A DNA stretch of 64,000 nucleotides from Microbacterium hominis (lineage in GTDB: Bacteria > Actinomycetota > Actinomycetes > Actinomycetales > Microbacteriaceae), in contig NZ_CP054038.1 of NCBI RefSeq assembly GCF_013282805.1, positions 3,844,001-3,908,000 on the forward strand, given 5' to 3'. How positions within the stretch are numbered: position 1 is the stretch's first letter; the number at the start of each line of letters is the position of its first letter. Made by a program: the position numbers and the translations under genes. The notes under the pieces are model-generated. The model had not been told where the DNA came from and searched no databases. It saw only the letters and a program-made list of their open reading frames with translations. Shown here in pieces: positions 24,788 to 33,407 of this stretch.

Positions 24788-25126
24788 CTACCAGGGCCAC
24801 GCGCCGCCCCAGAAGTACACCGCGTACAGGTGGTACGCGAAGCATCCGCCGGCGATCACGGCGAACACCGTCGACACGGTGCCCCACGCGCCGCGGATGC
24901 CCGCGACGACGAAGCTCACCGTGAGGCTCGCCCACATGGCGGCGTGCGCGATGGCCGATGTGCGCTGGCGCGTGAGCTCGCTGACGTCGAAGTCCACGCG
25001 GTCACCCGGCGCGACGTACAGGACCGTGGTCAGCAGCGCGATCGCCGCTGCCACGAAGAACAGGATGCGAGCGACCGTGCGGGCGCCGGTGCCGGTGGGT
25101 TCAGTCCCGGTCTCGGTCTGGGGCAT
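24788..25126 (-). CDS. Small three-span membrane protein, function unknown
   Basis: A 112-aa protein starting at ATG 25126 after GGAAGG. Hydrophobic spans lie at about residues 18-40 (ARILFFVAAAIALLTTVLYV), 59-79 and 82-105. No family was recognised. It may be co-transcribed with the GNAT gene 19 bases downstream. Confidence 0.75.
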   Translation of the reverse strand: MPQTETGTEPTGTGARTVARILFFVAAAIALLTTVLYVAPGDRVDFDVSELTRQRTSAIAHAAMWASLTVSFVVAGIRGAWGTVSTVFAVIAGGCFAYHLYAVYFWGGAWPW

Positions 25127-25247
25127 CGATGCCGCCTTCCTCTGTGGATGCCGCGGTGCGGCCGACCCGTGTGCGACCAGCATGGCACCGATGCCGCCGG
25201 GAAGACACGGTTTCCTCCGGCCCGTTCGCCTGCCAGACTGGCCGCCT

Positions 25248-25886
25248 ATGCTCACGCGTCGATCACGTCGCGCCTCGGCCGTCGCATCCGGGGTCGTGGC
25301 CGCCGCCCTCCTCGGAGGGATGCTGAGCGGCTGCGCCACCGCCGCTTCGGGTGCCGCAGCCGATCCCGCGACGATCGCCGAACGGGCGAGCGTCGTGGGC
25401 ATCGCACCTGATCTCGTCTACACGACCAGCGTCGACGGCTACGACCTGGCGCCGCAGTCCGTCGGGCCGGGAGCCGCCGACGGAATGTCGGCCACGTGGT
25501 TCCACAACGGCACCGGCGCGATGGTCACGATCCGCACGGATCGCGGTGAGCTCACGGCGGAGTCCTGCGCCGAGATGCCGCTGTGGGATGGCTCCGACGG
25601 CGCGGTCACCTGCACCGAGCAAGACGGCGTGTGGCATCGGACCGCGGGCGGCGCCGAGGAGTACATCGCCGTCCTCGACGGCGCCATGATCCGGGTGACC
25701 GGCCTCAACGAAGCCCCGACGGAGGATCTTCGAGCCGCGGCGCAGGCGGTGCACGTCCCCTCGGAGGCCGAGCTCGCGCTGCTGTTCTCCGACCTGCCGA
25801 CCGAGCCCCCGCAGCCGGTCGAGCGCGGCGACCTCCCCGACAATGGCGACGGCGCTCCGATCGACCCGGTCGGCCCCGGCGGCTGA
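25248..25886 (+). CDS. Predicted lipoprotein of unknown function
   Basis: A 212-aa protein with an N-terminal signal peptide (RRSRRASAVASGVVAAALLG) and lipobox LSGC, so probably lipidated on the outer face of the membrane. A conserved-looking domain contains GTGAMVTIRTDRGE and two Cys (ESCAEM, VTCTEQ) that could form a disulfide. The C-terminus is Pro- and Asp-rich. No family was recognised. It converges with the sigma-associated gene with a six-base gap. Confidence 0.8.
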   Translation: MLTRRSRRASAVASGVVAAALLGGMLSGCATAASGAAADPATIAERASVVGIAPDLVYTTSVDGYDLAPQSVGPGAADGMSATWFHNGTGAMVTIRTDRGELTAESCAEMPLWDGSDGAVTCTEQDGVWHRTAGGAEEYIAVLDGAMIRVTGLNEAPTEDLRAAAQAVHVPSEAELALLFSDLPTEPPQPVERGDLPDNGDGAPIDPVGPGG

Positions 25887-25892
25887 GCCTCG

Positions 25893-26594
25893 CTACGGCG
25901 ACACGTCGCCGTCGACGACCTGCCAGGTGAGCACGGCCCGGGCGACGATCGTCGTCTCGCAGGTGCCTTCTTCGGCGCCGGGCGCGAAGGCGGCGAGGTC
26001 GAACTCGCGCAGCGCGGTCCAGGGGATGTCGTGTTCGCTCCCGACGACCAGCCACGTGTAGGTGCCGTAGACGGTGTCGAACGAGCCGAACTCGACGGCG
26101 GGGGCGGCGGTGTCGAGGCAGAGACGATCCAGGCCGGGCATCAGCTCTCCGGTCGCGATGAGCTCGTCGTGGATGGCGTCGAGGTCGATGAGCCGGACCG
26201 TGATCGAATCGCCTTCGACGTCGACCTCGACCTCCCCGCTGGTGGACCCGTCGAGGGAGAGGAGCGTCCCGGTCGCCTGCGCGGAGACCGGTTGCGTCCC
26301 GTCGGTGGGAGCGGGGCCCGGCACCGGCACTCCCGCGGTGTCCGGTGCCGCGGCGCGGCCGAGACCGGTGACCACCGGGACCGCGACAGCGAGGATGGCG
26401 ACCACGGAGGCGACCGCGATCGCGGAGGCCGCCCAGGCCCACGTACGGCGGGTCGGTCGTGCCGGGGCGACGGTTCGGCCCTCCAGCATCCGGTGCAGGT
26501 CGGTCTCAGCCCGCATGCTGATGCCTTCGCCCGGGTCGCGGAGGTAGGGACTGGATGCCTCCAGCAGCCGATCCAGTTCGCCGTCAGTGATCAT
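25893..26594 (-). CDS. Single-span membrane protein, likely partner of the ECF sigma factor
   Basis: A 233-aa protein with a cytoplasmic N-terminus (residues 1-50, MITDGELDRLLEASSPYL), one membrane span (about 52-74) and an extracytoplasmic domain with two Cys. The ATG 26594 overlaps the sigma gene by 11 bases. Such neighbours of actinobacterial ECF sigma factors are often anti-sigma or linked regulatory proteins, though no zinc-binding anti-sigma motif is present here. Confidence 0.75.
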   Translation of the reverse strand: MITDGELDRLLEASSPYLRDPGEGISMRAETDLHRMLEGRTVAPARPTRRTWAWAASAIAVASVVAILAVAVPVVTGLGRAAAPDTAGVPVPGPAPTDGTQPVSAQATGTLLSLDGSTSGEVEVDVEGDSITVRLIDLDAIHDELIATGELMPGLDRLCLDTAAPAVEFGSFDTVYGTYTWLVVGSEHDIPWTALREFDLAAFAPGAEEGTCETTIVARAVLTWQVVDGDVSP

Positions 26595-27105
26595 CTGCCC
26601 GCCCAACGGTCACCATCTCCTCCCACGTGTCGCGATCATCCGGCGCCGGCCAGGCCGCACGCAGCATCGCCTTCGCCCGGCTGATCCGCTTCCACACTGC
26701 GGGCACCGAGCACCCGAGCACGACGCCGACGTCGGCGGCGCTCAACCTGTCCCAATACGTGAGCTGCAGCACTTCGCGCTGAGCCGCCGGGAGCATCTCG
26801 AGCAGACGCAGCAGCACATCGACGTCGCTGTCTGCGGCATCCACTTCGGTGTCGGCGATCACACCGGCATCCCGCAGCATGCGGATCTCCCGCGCCTGGC
26901 GCGTGACCTCCGCCTTGCACAGGTTGTCCGCGGCGCGGAAGAGCCAGCCCGTCGGATGCGGATGCCGCGCCGGCAGCCGGTGCAGCGCGAGCTCGAAGGT
27001 CGACGCGACGATGTCATCGGCGGCCGCAGCTCCCACCCGCCGGGTCGCGAATCGTCTGACCGCGGCATGGTGGGAGCGGAACAGCTCCTCGAACCCGTCG
27101 CGCAT
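26584..27105 (-). CDS. ECF-type RNA polymerase sigma factor
   Basis: A 173-aa sigma-70-family protein. Region 2 contains FEELFRSHHAAVRRFATRRVG and HPTGWLFRAADNLCKAEVTR, and region 4 contains LPAAQREVLQLTYWDRLSAADVG and SVPAVWKRISRAKAML. It probably directs transcription of a small regulon with its own operon. GGAGGGATCCC precedes ATG 27105. A TATAAG and a small hairpin lie in the leader. Confidence 0.92.
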   Translation of the reverse strand: MRDGFEELFRSHHAAVRRFATRRVGAAAADDIVASTFELALHRLPARHPHPTGWLFRAADNLCKAEVTRQAREIRMLRDAGVIADTEVDAADSDVDVLLRLLEMLPAAQREVLQLTYWDRLSAADVGVVLGCSVPAVWKRISRAKAMLRAAWPAPDDRDTWEEMVTVGRADDH

Positions 27106-27127
27106 GGGATCCCTCCGCCTGCACCCG

Positions 27128-27143
27128 AGGGCCGGTCGGCCCT
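27128..27143. terminator. Small hairpin between the MFS and sigma genes
   Basis: AGGGCC-GGTC-GGCCCT is a perfect six-pair stem. It may end MFS transcription or lie in the 5' leader of the sigma gene. Confidence 0.4.
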
Positions 27144-27168
27144 TCTCACTTATAGATGCACGGCGGGC

Positions 27169-28761
27169 TCACATCCTGACATCTGCGGTCAGCGATTCCC
27201 GCGCCGGCCGCAGCGACATCGACGCGGCGAGAGCGATCGCGAGGAACCCGGCGGCCGTGAACGCGGCGTACGAGCTGGCCGTCGTGAAGCTCTCGGCCGC
27301 GATGTCGCCGACCCGAGCGGTCGCGGCATCGGCCTGGAGTGCGGGAATGCTCGCACCGGCGCTGTCGGTGACGACTGCCACCACCTGCTCCCGCTGGTCG
27401 GCGGGAAGGTCGGCGAGCCGGCTGTCGAGGTCGAGGCCGAGGGTGCCGAAGAGCACGGTGCCCAAAACGGCGATGCCCAGCGCCGAGCCGATCTGGCGGG
27501 CGGTGCTCTGGGTGCCCGACGCCTGGCCGCTGCGATCGACCGGCACATCGGCGAGCACGACGTTGGTGACCTGAGAGCTCGCGAGACCGATGCCGAGCCC
27601 GTAGACGAAGAGCATCCCCGCGATGAGCTGCCAGCCCGTGTCCGTCGAGAGCAGCAGGCCGAGCACGAGGACGCCGATCAGTTCGAGCGCGACGCCGAGC
27701 CGCAGCATCCCGACCGGGGTCATGCGACGGGAGAGGCCGCTCACCATCCCGGTCGCCAGGAACGAGCCGACCGCGAGGGAGACGAGCGCGAGGCCGGCCT
27801 GCAGCGCGTCGTATCCGAGCACGTTCTGCATCCACATGGGCAGCACGAACAGGAGACCGAGCTCGCCGAGGCTCACGATCATCGCCACGAGGTTTCCGTT
27901 GCGGAAGCTCGTGAGCGAGAACAGGTGCAGCGGGAGGAGCGTCGACCGGCCGACCCGCTCCCGGCGGCGCTCCCACAGCAGGAAGCCGGTCAGCGCGGCG
28001 ACCGCCAGTGCGAACAGCACCGGCGTCGGGGAGATGTCCCATGGCCAGTCCCCGTCGGCAAGCGCGCCGCTCTCGTTGACGAAGACCCACCCGAACGAGC
28101 GCCCCTCGATCAGGGTGAAGACGAGCAGGCCCGCAGCGAGAACGCCGAGCACCGCGCCGATCGCATCGAACCCCTCGCGCTGCTCCGACTTCGACTCCCG
28201 GATCGTGAAGACGGCGAGGATCAGCACGATAAGCCCGAACGGCACGTTGACGCCGAATGCCCAGCGCCAGGAGAACTCGGTGATGAGCCAGCCGCCGAGC
28301 AGGGGTCCGACCGCGGCCATGCCGCCGATGATCGAGCCCCAGACCGCGAAGGCGATCGTGCGATCGCGTCCGCGGAAGCCCGCGTTGATGAGCGACATCG
28401 TGGCGGGCAGCACCATGGCGCCGCCGACGCCCTGCGCCACGCGAGCGGCGATGAGGGCGACGCCGTCGGGTGCGAGACCGGCGGCGATGGATGCGGCGGT
28501 GAACACCCCCACGCCGATCATGAGCAGGGCGCGCCGGCCGATGCGGTCGCCGAGCGTGCCGAACGCGATGAGGAGCGCGGCGAAGACCAGCGTGTAGGAC
28601 TCCTGGATCCACTGCACCTCGGTGGACGAGACGCCGAGGTCGGCGACGATCGCGGGGATGGCGACGTTGACGACGGTGGTGTCGACGATGATGAGCGAGA
28701 CGGCGATGCCGATGACGACGAGGCCGAGCCAGCGGCGGGTGGCGGACATGCCGATCATCAT
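27169..28761 (-). CDS. DHA2-family MFS transporter
   Basis: A 530-aa, 14-helix-type major facilitator. LGDRIGRRALLM after helix 2 is motif A, and WRWAFGVNVPFG and the DHA2 motif C region GPLLGGWLITEFSWRW identify EmrB/QacA-type drug/proton antiporters. The extended ATG at 28761 sits close to a TetR-type operator; ATG 28749 is a possible alternative. The adjacent divergent TetR gene probably represses it. Confidence 0.93.
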   Translation of the reverse strand: MMIGMSATRRWLGLVVIGIAVSLIIVDTTVVNVAIPAIVADLGVSSTEVQWIQESYTLVFAALLIAFGTLGDRIGRRALLMIGVGVFTAASIAAGLAPDGVALIAARVAQGVGGAMVLPATMSLINAGFRGRDRTIAFAVWGSIIGGMAAVGPLLGGWLITEFSWRWAFGVNVPFGLIVLILAVFTIRESKSEQREGFDAIGAVLGVLAAGLLVFTLIEGRSFGWVFVNESGALADGDWPWDISPTPVLFALAVAALTGFLLWERRRERVGRSTLLPLHLFSLTSFRNGNLVAMIVSLGELGLLFVLPMWMQNVLGYDALQAGLALVSLAVGSFLATGMVSGLSRRMTPVGMLRLGVALELIGVLVLGLLLSTDTGWQLIAGMLFVYGLGIGLASSQVTNVVLADVPVDRSGQASGTQSTARQIGSALGIAVLGTVLFGTLGLDLDSRLADLPADQREQVVAVVTDSAGASIPALQADAATARVGDIAAESFTTASSYAAFTAAGFLAIALAASMSLRPARESLTADVRM

Positions 28762-28762
28762 A

Positions 28763-28782
28763 CCGACGACTTGTCGGCATGA
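28763..28782. promoter_or_regulatory. Candidate TetR operator at the MFS start
   Basis: CCGAC-GACTT-GTCGG (28763-28777) is a palindrome with perfect arms; it extends to CGAC-N4-TGTCGGCATGA. The same pattern occurs before the small membrane gene at 29433. Confidence 0.55.
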
Positions 28783-28840
28783 AGACGTCGGATGCCACGG
28801 ACCTCCCTCGTCGGCGGACGCCCCGTGGGATGATGACGGG

Positions 28841-29419
28841 ATGCCGAGGATCTCTGCGCCGACCGTCGCCGCGCACCGCGCCGCCCAGCGGGCGGCGCTG
28901 CTGGGGGCCGCCGCGACGATCGTGACCGAAGAGGGCGTCGACGCCGTGAAGCCGGCTACGGTGACGGCTCGCGCAGGACTCGCGCGTTCGAGCTTCTACG
29001 AGTACTTCTCCTCGCGCGAGGACATCCTCGTCGCGATCACCGTCGACGCCTTCGAGGACTGGGCGCGGGATCTCGAGGCGCAGCTGGCCGGCGTGGAGCC
29101 CGGATTGCCGCGATTGCGCCGCTTCATCGAGGCGACGATGGAGATGAGCGCCGATGGCAAGCACGACCTCGCCACCGTTCTGCAGCAGGCGGAGATCTCG
29201 CCGCAGCGCATGGAGGACATCATGGCCCTCCACGACTCCGTGCTCCTGCCGCTGATGAGCGTGCTGCGCGACGTCGGGGTGCAGGACCTCCGCGCCACCG
29301 TGCCGCTCATCAACGGCATCCTCGGCGCGGCGGTCAAGCAGGTGTCGGAGGGCGCCGACGCGGCATCCGTCGCGGCATCCGTCTATCTCATGCTCACGGA
29401 GGGCGTGCTCCCGCGCTGA
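28841..29419 (+). CDS. TetR-family transcriptional regulator
   Basis: A 192-aa repressor. The HTH region is RAALLGAAATIVTEEGVDAV to ARSSFYEYFSSREDIL. The ligand domain is short and Ala-rich. It lies between the MFS gene (divergent) and a small membrane gene (same strand), and both flanks carry the same CGAC-N4-TGTCGG palindrome. It therefore probably controls both genes. Confidence 0.92.
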   Translation: MPRISAPTVAAHRAAQRAALLGAAATIVTEEGVDAVKPATVTARAGLARSSFYEYFSSREDILVAITVDAFEDWARDLEAQLAGVEPGLPRLRRFIEATMEMSADGKHDLATVLQQAEISPQRMEDIMALHDSVLLPLMSVLRDVGVQDLRATVPLINGILGAAVKQVSEGADAASVAASVYLMLTEGVLPR

Positions 29420-29432
29420 CGATTCTGTTTGT

Positions 29433-29451
29433 CGACAGTGTGTCGGTATGA
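29433..29451. promoter_or_regulatory. Candidate TetR operator upstream of the small membrane gene
   Basis: CGACA-GTG-TGTCG (29433-29445) is a perfect palindrome and extends to CGAC-N4-TGTCGGTATGA, matching the site at 28763. It overlaps the presumed promoter or start of the next gene. Confidence 0.5.
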
Positions 29452-29459
29452 TCGCCGGC

Positions 29460-29822
29460 ATGGAAATCCTGAAGTACGTCATCCTCGGCGTTCACATCAT
29501 CGGCGTCGCCAGCCTCCTCGGCGGCGCCCTCATCGAAATGACCGCCAAGCGCGAGGGTGGGAAGCGCGTCGTCCCGGCTGTCCTGCACGGCGCGTGGACG
29601 ATGCTCGTCACCGGGATCCTGCTCGTCGGCATGAACTACGCGATCGACGACCCGGTCGACAACGCCAAGATCACGGTCAAGCTCGGCGTGCTCGTCGCGA
29701 TCATCGTGATCGCCCTGATCAACCGCAAGAAGGTGCCGGTCGCCACGTGGGTGCTGCCGACCATCTCCCTGCTCACGGTGGTCAACATCTTCCTCGCGAC
29801 CGTCTGGCGCTCCTACAGCTAG
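29460..29822 (+). CDS. Small membrane protein under probable TetR control
   Basis: A 120-aa protein with about four hydrophobic segments: residues 4-25, 41-62, 72-91 and 97-117. KREGGKRVVPAVLHGAW marks the first loop. It resembles small DoxX-like or DUF-type membrane proteins, but I cannot name a family. ATG 29460 is chosen; an in-frame ATG at 29448 overlaps the operator. The stop overlaps the stop of the convergent ROK gene as CTAG. Confidence 0.8.
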   Translation: MEILKYVILGVHIIGVASLLGGALIEMTAKREGGKRVVPAVLHGAWTMLVTGILLVGMNYAIDDPVDNAKITVKLGVLVAIIVIALINRKKVPVATWVLPTISLLTVVNIFLATVWRSYS

Positions 29823-31072
29823 CCCGCTTCGGCCCGTTCGACGGCGGCGGCGAGCTCCGGGTCGTCGCGTAGCCGTCGTTCGGCCAGTGCCGGGAGTGCG
29901 ATGTGGCGAGCGTTCTGCAGCGCACGCGACACCGCTCCCTGCGTGACGATGTCTCCCCCGAGCCGTGACGGGATCAGCACGGGTGCGGGCAGGTGCAGAT
30001 ACGGGGCTATGCTGCGCCGCGCGGCTTCGAGGACCGGCTCGATCCCCTCGGCGATCGCTCCGCACACGATGATCTGCTCCGGGTCGAACATGCTGCCGAG
30101 CACTCCGACCATCCGTGCGAACGCCTCTCCGACAGCCGCCGCGATGCGCAGCGCGTCGTCGTCGCCGGCGGCCGCCAGGGCGAGGATCCGCCGCGGGTCG
30201 AGCTCGTCTGCCGCGAGCGCGGCGAGGCGTCCCGCGGGGTCCGCGGTGCCGTCGGCGAGCATCTCTCGCGCCCGTCGCTCGATCACCGGGCCCAGTCCGA
30301 AGGCAGAATCGACGCCGCGCACGAAGTCGAAGGCGAACATCTCGCCGACGCCGCCGTGGGCACCGTGCAGCAGGTGGCCGTCGACGACGACGCCGGCACC
30401 GAGGCGCTCGCCCGCGAGGAGTGCGATGTAGTCGCGGCTGCCGACAGCTGCTCCGAGCGCTCCCTCGGCCGCAGCGGCCAGCTGGGCGTCGTTCTTCACC
30501 TCGACCACCTCGGCGCGGTCGGCGAGGAGGTGGACGAGGCCGGCGTTCGTGCGCTCCCAGAACCCCTCGGGATGCGGCGGCGACTGACCGTCGCGGCTGA
30601 CGGGGGCGGCGACGCCGACGCAGATCGACAGGAGCGGCTTCGCCGCGATGCCGCGCTCGGCACATCCGGTGTCGAGCTGTTCGAGGATGGCCTTCTGCCG
30701 CTCCGCGATCGTCTGGGCGGGGTCTACGGTCACGCGACGATGCCACACCGTCCGTCCGCCCAGATCCGCGATCCGCAGGGTCAGGTGCGTGTCACCGGCG
30801 TCGAGGCCGGCGACCATGCCGAGGTCGGCGGGAAGCTCGAACCGGCGCGCCGGTCGACCGGCACGGTACTGACCGGCCGCTCGCGCGTTGGGCAACTCGC
30901 GGAGCACGTCGGCCGCGACGAGCGAATCGATGGCGTCGATCGTCGTCGAGCGCGTCAGCGACGCCGCCGCCATCGCGTCGGTGGCGGTGAACGCACCGGT
31001 CGTCCAGGCGAAGTCCAGCACCGCGCCGAGGCTCGCACGCCCCGTGCCGAGGTCCCCGGCTGTTTTCGACAT
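29819..31072 (-). CDS. ROK-family transcriptional regulator
   Basis: A 417-aa repressor: N-terminal winged helix (residues about 15-60, TRSTTIDAIDSLVAADVLREL) followed by a ROK kinase-like domain with GLDAGDTHLTLRIADLGG. The sugar-binding region includes HGAHGGVGEM; the metal-binding CxCG motif typical of the family is not apparent. It is divergent from the sugar importer operon and probably controls it through a palindrome in the shared gap. Confidence 0.9.
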   Translation of the reverse strand: MSKTAGDLGTGRASLGAVLDFAWTTGAFTATDAMAAASLTRSTTIDAIDSLVAADVLRELPNARAAGQYRAGRPARRFELPADLGMVAGLDAGDTHLTLRIADLGGRTVWHRRVTVDPAQTIAERQKAILEQLDTGCAERGIAAKPLLSICVGVAAPVSRDGQSPPHPEGFWERTNAGLVHLLADRAEVVEVKNDAQLAAAAEGALGAAVGSRDYIALLAGERLGAGVVVDGHLLHGAHGGVGEMFAFDFVRGVDSAFGLGPVIERRAREMLADGTADPAGRLAALAADELDPRRILALAAAGDDDALRIAAAVGEAFARMVGVLGSMFDPEQIIVCGAIAEGIEPVLEAARRSIAPYLHLPAPVLIPSRLGGDIVTQGAVSRALQNARHIALPALAERRLRDDPELAAAVERAEAG

Positions 31073-31131
31073 CGACTCTTGACCTTTCGGTTCGCCTTTG
31101 AGAGAGTTTGCCTCAGTCGAATTGATTTGGC

Positions 31132-31145
31132 GAGTAGATTTACTC
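31132..31145. promoter_or_regulatory. Palindrome between ROK regulator and sugar importer, candidate operator
   Basis: GAGTA-GATT-TACTC has perfect five-base arms and lies 59 bases upstream of the regulator start and 46 bases upstream of the binding-protein gene. A short GC hairpin (31160-31175) follows in the importer leader. Confidence 0.5.
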
Positions 31146-31191
31146 TTCGAGTTTAGCGCCCGCCCCCCGGGGCGGTCGTGACGGAAGGACA

Positions 31192-32499
31192 ATGATGTCA
31201 CTGAGAACGACAAGGGCTTGGCGGGGTTTCGCAGCGTGCACCGCACTCGTGCTCGCCGGTTCCGCGCTCGCGGGCTGCTCGGCCGACGGCCGCGAGACCG
31301 TCCGTTTCACGTTCAGCAAACGTGAGGCCATCGAGTTCATGACCGCCGTGGTCGACGAGTACAACGCGGCCCAGGACGACGTGCGGGTCGAGATCGACAC
31401 CTCGGGCGTCGATGTCGTGTCGGCGAGCTTCGTGCGCGGGAATCCGCCCGACCTCATGCTCGCGAACTACAACTACGAGATCGCCCGGTTCGTACAGCGC
31501 TGCGCGCTCACCGACCTGTCGGGAACCGATGCCGCGGCGGCAGTGCGCGACGACCTCCAGCCGCTCATGGACCAGTACGGGACGTGCGAGGGGAGGGTGA
31601 GCGCGCTTCCGTACTCGGTGATGGCGGCATCCGTCATCTACAACAAGGAGATCTTCGACGAGCTGGGGCTCGAGGTGCCGCAGACGTGGAGCGAGCTGAT
31701 CGAGGTCTGCGAGCAGTTGGAGGCCGCCGGCGTCACCCCCTTCTACGCAACGTTCAAGGATGACTGGACTGTCGGTCAGGGTTGGTACGACTACTCGGTC
31801 GGCGGATCGCTCGACGTGCTCTCCTTCTTCGACGAGCTCGCCGCGGAAGGCGTCGATGTCGGCCCGGACTCCGCTGTCTCCTTCGAAGAGGACTTCGCCG
31901 AGCCGACGGACCGGATGGTCGAGCTCAGCTCCACCTACGTCAACGACGATGCGCCCAGTCGTGGCTACGGCGACGGCAATCTCGCCTTCGCCAACGGCGA
32001 GGCGGGCATGTACCTGCAGGGACCGTGGGCGTTCGGCGAGATCGCGAAGACCGCGCCTGACCTCGAACTCGGCACCTTCCCGCTCCCGATGACCGAAGAC
32101 CCCGGCGACCTCGCGGTGCGAGTCAACATGGACCTCGCCGCGATGATCCCGGAGGGATCGCGGCATCAGGAAGCCGCGCGCGACTTCCTCGAGTTCCTCT
32201 ACCTGCCGGAAAACATCGAGGCGTACAACACCTCGCAGCTCGGCTTCGCGCCGACCACCGACGCGGCGCCGCCGGACGATCCGCGGATCGCCGGGATGAT
32301 CCCGTATTACGACTCCGGGGCGGTGTACCAGGGACCGTCGGTGCTCGTCCCGCGGACCATGCCGATCTTCAACTATTCCCAGGCGATCGTGCTCGGCGCG
32401 GACGCCGACGCGACCCTGCGGACGATGGACGCGGACTGGGCGCGCATCGCCTTCCGCGCCCCGGTCACGAATGACGAGACGAAGGAGTCCTCGAGATGA
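31192..32499 (+). CDS. Sugar ABC transporter substrate-binding lipoprotein
   Basis: A 435-aa extracellular solute-binding protein. The signal peptide ends in lipobox LAGC (Cys near 28). ETVRFTFSKREAIEFM is the first strand region; VNMDLAAMIPEG and QLGFAPT are typical of family 1 sugar-binding proteins. ATG 31195 is better spaced from GGAAGGAC than 31192. It starts an operon with two permeases and a GH13 enzyme; the substrate is probably an alpha-glucoside. Confidence 0.93.
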   Translation: MMSLRTTRAWRGFAACTALVLAGSALAGCSADGRETVRFTFSKREAIEFMTAVVDEYNAAQDDVRVEIDTSGVDVVSASFVRGNPPDLMLANYNYEIARFVQRCALTDLSGTDAAAAVRDDLQPLMDQYGTCEGRVSALPYSVMAASVIYNKEIFDELGLEVPQTWSELIEVCEQLEAAGVTPFYATFKDDWTVGQGWYDYSVGGSLDVLSFFDELAAEGVDVGPDSAVSFEEDFAEPTDRMVELSSTYVNDDAPSRGYGDGNLAFANGEAGMYLQGPWAFGEIAKTAPDLELGTFPLPMTEDPGDLAVRVNMDLAAMIPEGSRHQEAARDFLEFLYLPENIEAYNTSQLGFAPTTDAAPPDDPRIAGMIPYYDSGAVYQGPSVLVPRTMPIFNYSQAIVLGADADATLRTMDADWARIAFRAPVTNDETKESSR

Positions 32500-33407
32500 C
32501 CACGACGACCACGATCGTGACCGGCGGCGACCGGCGCGTGCGGCGCAGCGCCCGCAAGGTGGAGCCGATCTACTATCTGTTCCTGCTGCCCAGCCTCGTG
32601 CTGTTCACCCTCGCCATCACCGTCCCCGGCGCGATCGGCATCTTCTTCAGCTTCACCGACTCGATCGGCATCGGATCGTGGAGCTTCAACGGGCTCACGA
32701 ACTACATCGCGCTGTTCAGCGACCCCGCGATCCTGCAGAGCTACCTGTTCACCTTCGGGTTCTCGGTCGCGACCGTGATCGCCGTGAACGTCGTCGCGTT
32801 CCTCCTCGCGGTCGGTCTCACCTCCCGCATCCGGTTGAAGACGGGCCTTCGGACAGTCTTCGTGATCCCGATGGTGATCTCGGGAATCATCATCGCCTAC
32901 GTCTTCAACTTCCTGTTCTCGAACTCGCTGCCGTCGCTGGGCGCCGCCATCGGCATCCCGTGGCTGGAGACGAGTCTGCTGGCCAACCCCGACCTGGCCT
33001 GGGTGGCCATCGTCATCGTGACCGCCTGGCAGGCGGTGCCGGGCACGATGCTGATCTACATCGCCGGACTGCTGGCTGTGCCCGGAGACGTGTACGAGGC
33101 AGCCGACATCGACGGGGCCAGCAAGACGCAGCAGCTGCTGCGGATCACACTTCCGCTGGTCGCCGGCTACGTCGTGATCAACGTGATCCTCGGATTCAAG
33201 GGCTTCCTCAACGCGTACGACATCATCGTCGGACTCACCAACGGCGGCCCCGGAACCTCGACCCGCAGCATCGCGATGACCATCATCGCCGGCTTCAACG
33301 GCGGCGACTACGCCTACCAGATGGCGAACGCGACGATCTTCTTCATCGTCGCCATCCTCATCTCGCTGCTCCAACTGTCTCTCACTCGCGGAAGGAACAC
33401 GATCTGA
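32496..33407 (+). CDS. Sugar ABC transporter permease, MalF-like
   Basis: A 303-aa integral membrane protein with about six helices. The EAA loop is EAADIDGASKTQQLLRITLP (residues about 202-221), which docks the ATPase. It overlaps the binding-protein stop as ATGA. No ATPase gene is in the operon, so a shared MsiK-type ATPase elsewhere must energise it. Confidence 0.95.
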   Translation: MTTTTTIVTGGDRRVRRSARKVEPIYYLFLLPSLVLFTLAITVPGAIGIFFSFTDSIGIGSWSFNGLTNYIALFSDPAILQSYLFTFGFSVATVIAVNVVAFLLAVGLTSRIRLKTGLRTVFVIPMVISGIIIAYVFNFLFSNSLPSLGAAIGIPWLETSLLANPDLAWVAIVIVTAWQAVPGTMLIYIAGLLAVPGDVYEAADIDGASKTQQLLRITLPLVAGYVVINVILGFKGFLNAYDIIVGLTNGGPGTSTRSIAMTIIAGFNGGDYAYQMANATIFFIVAILISLLQLSLTRGRNTI

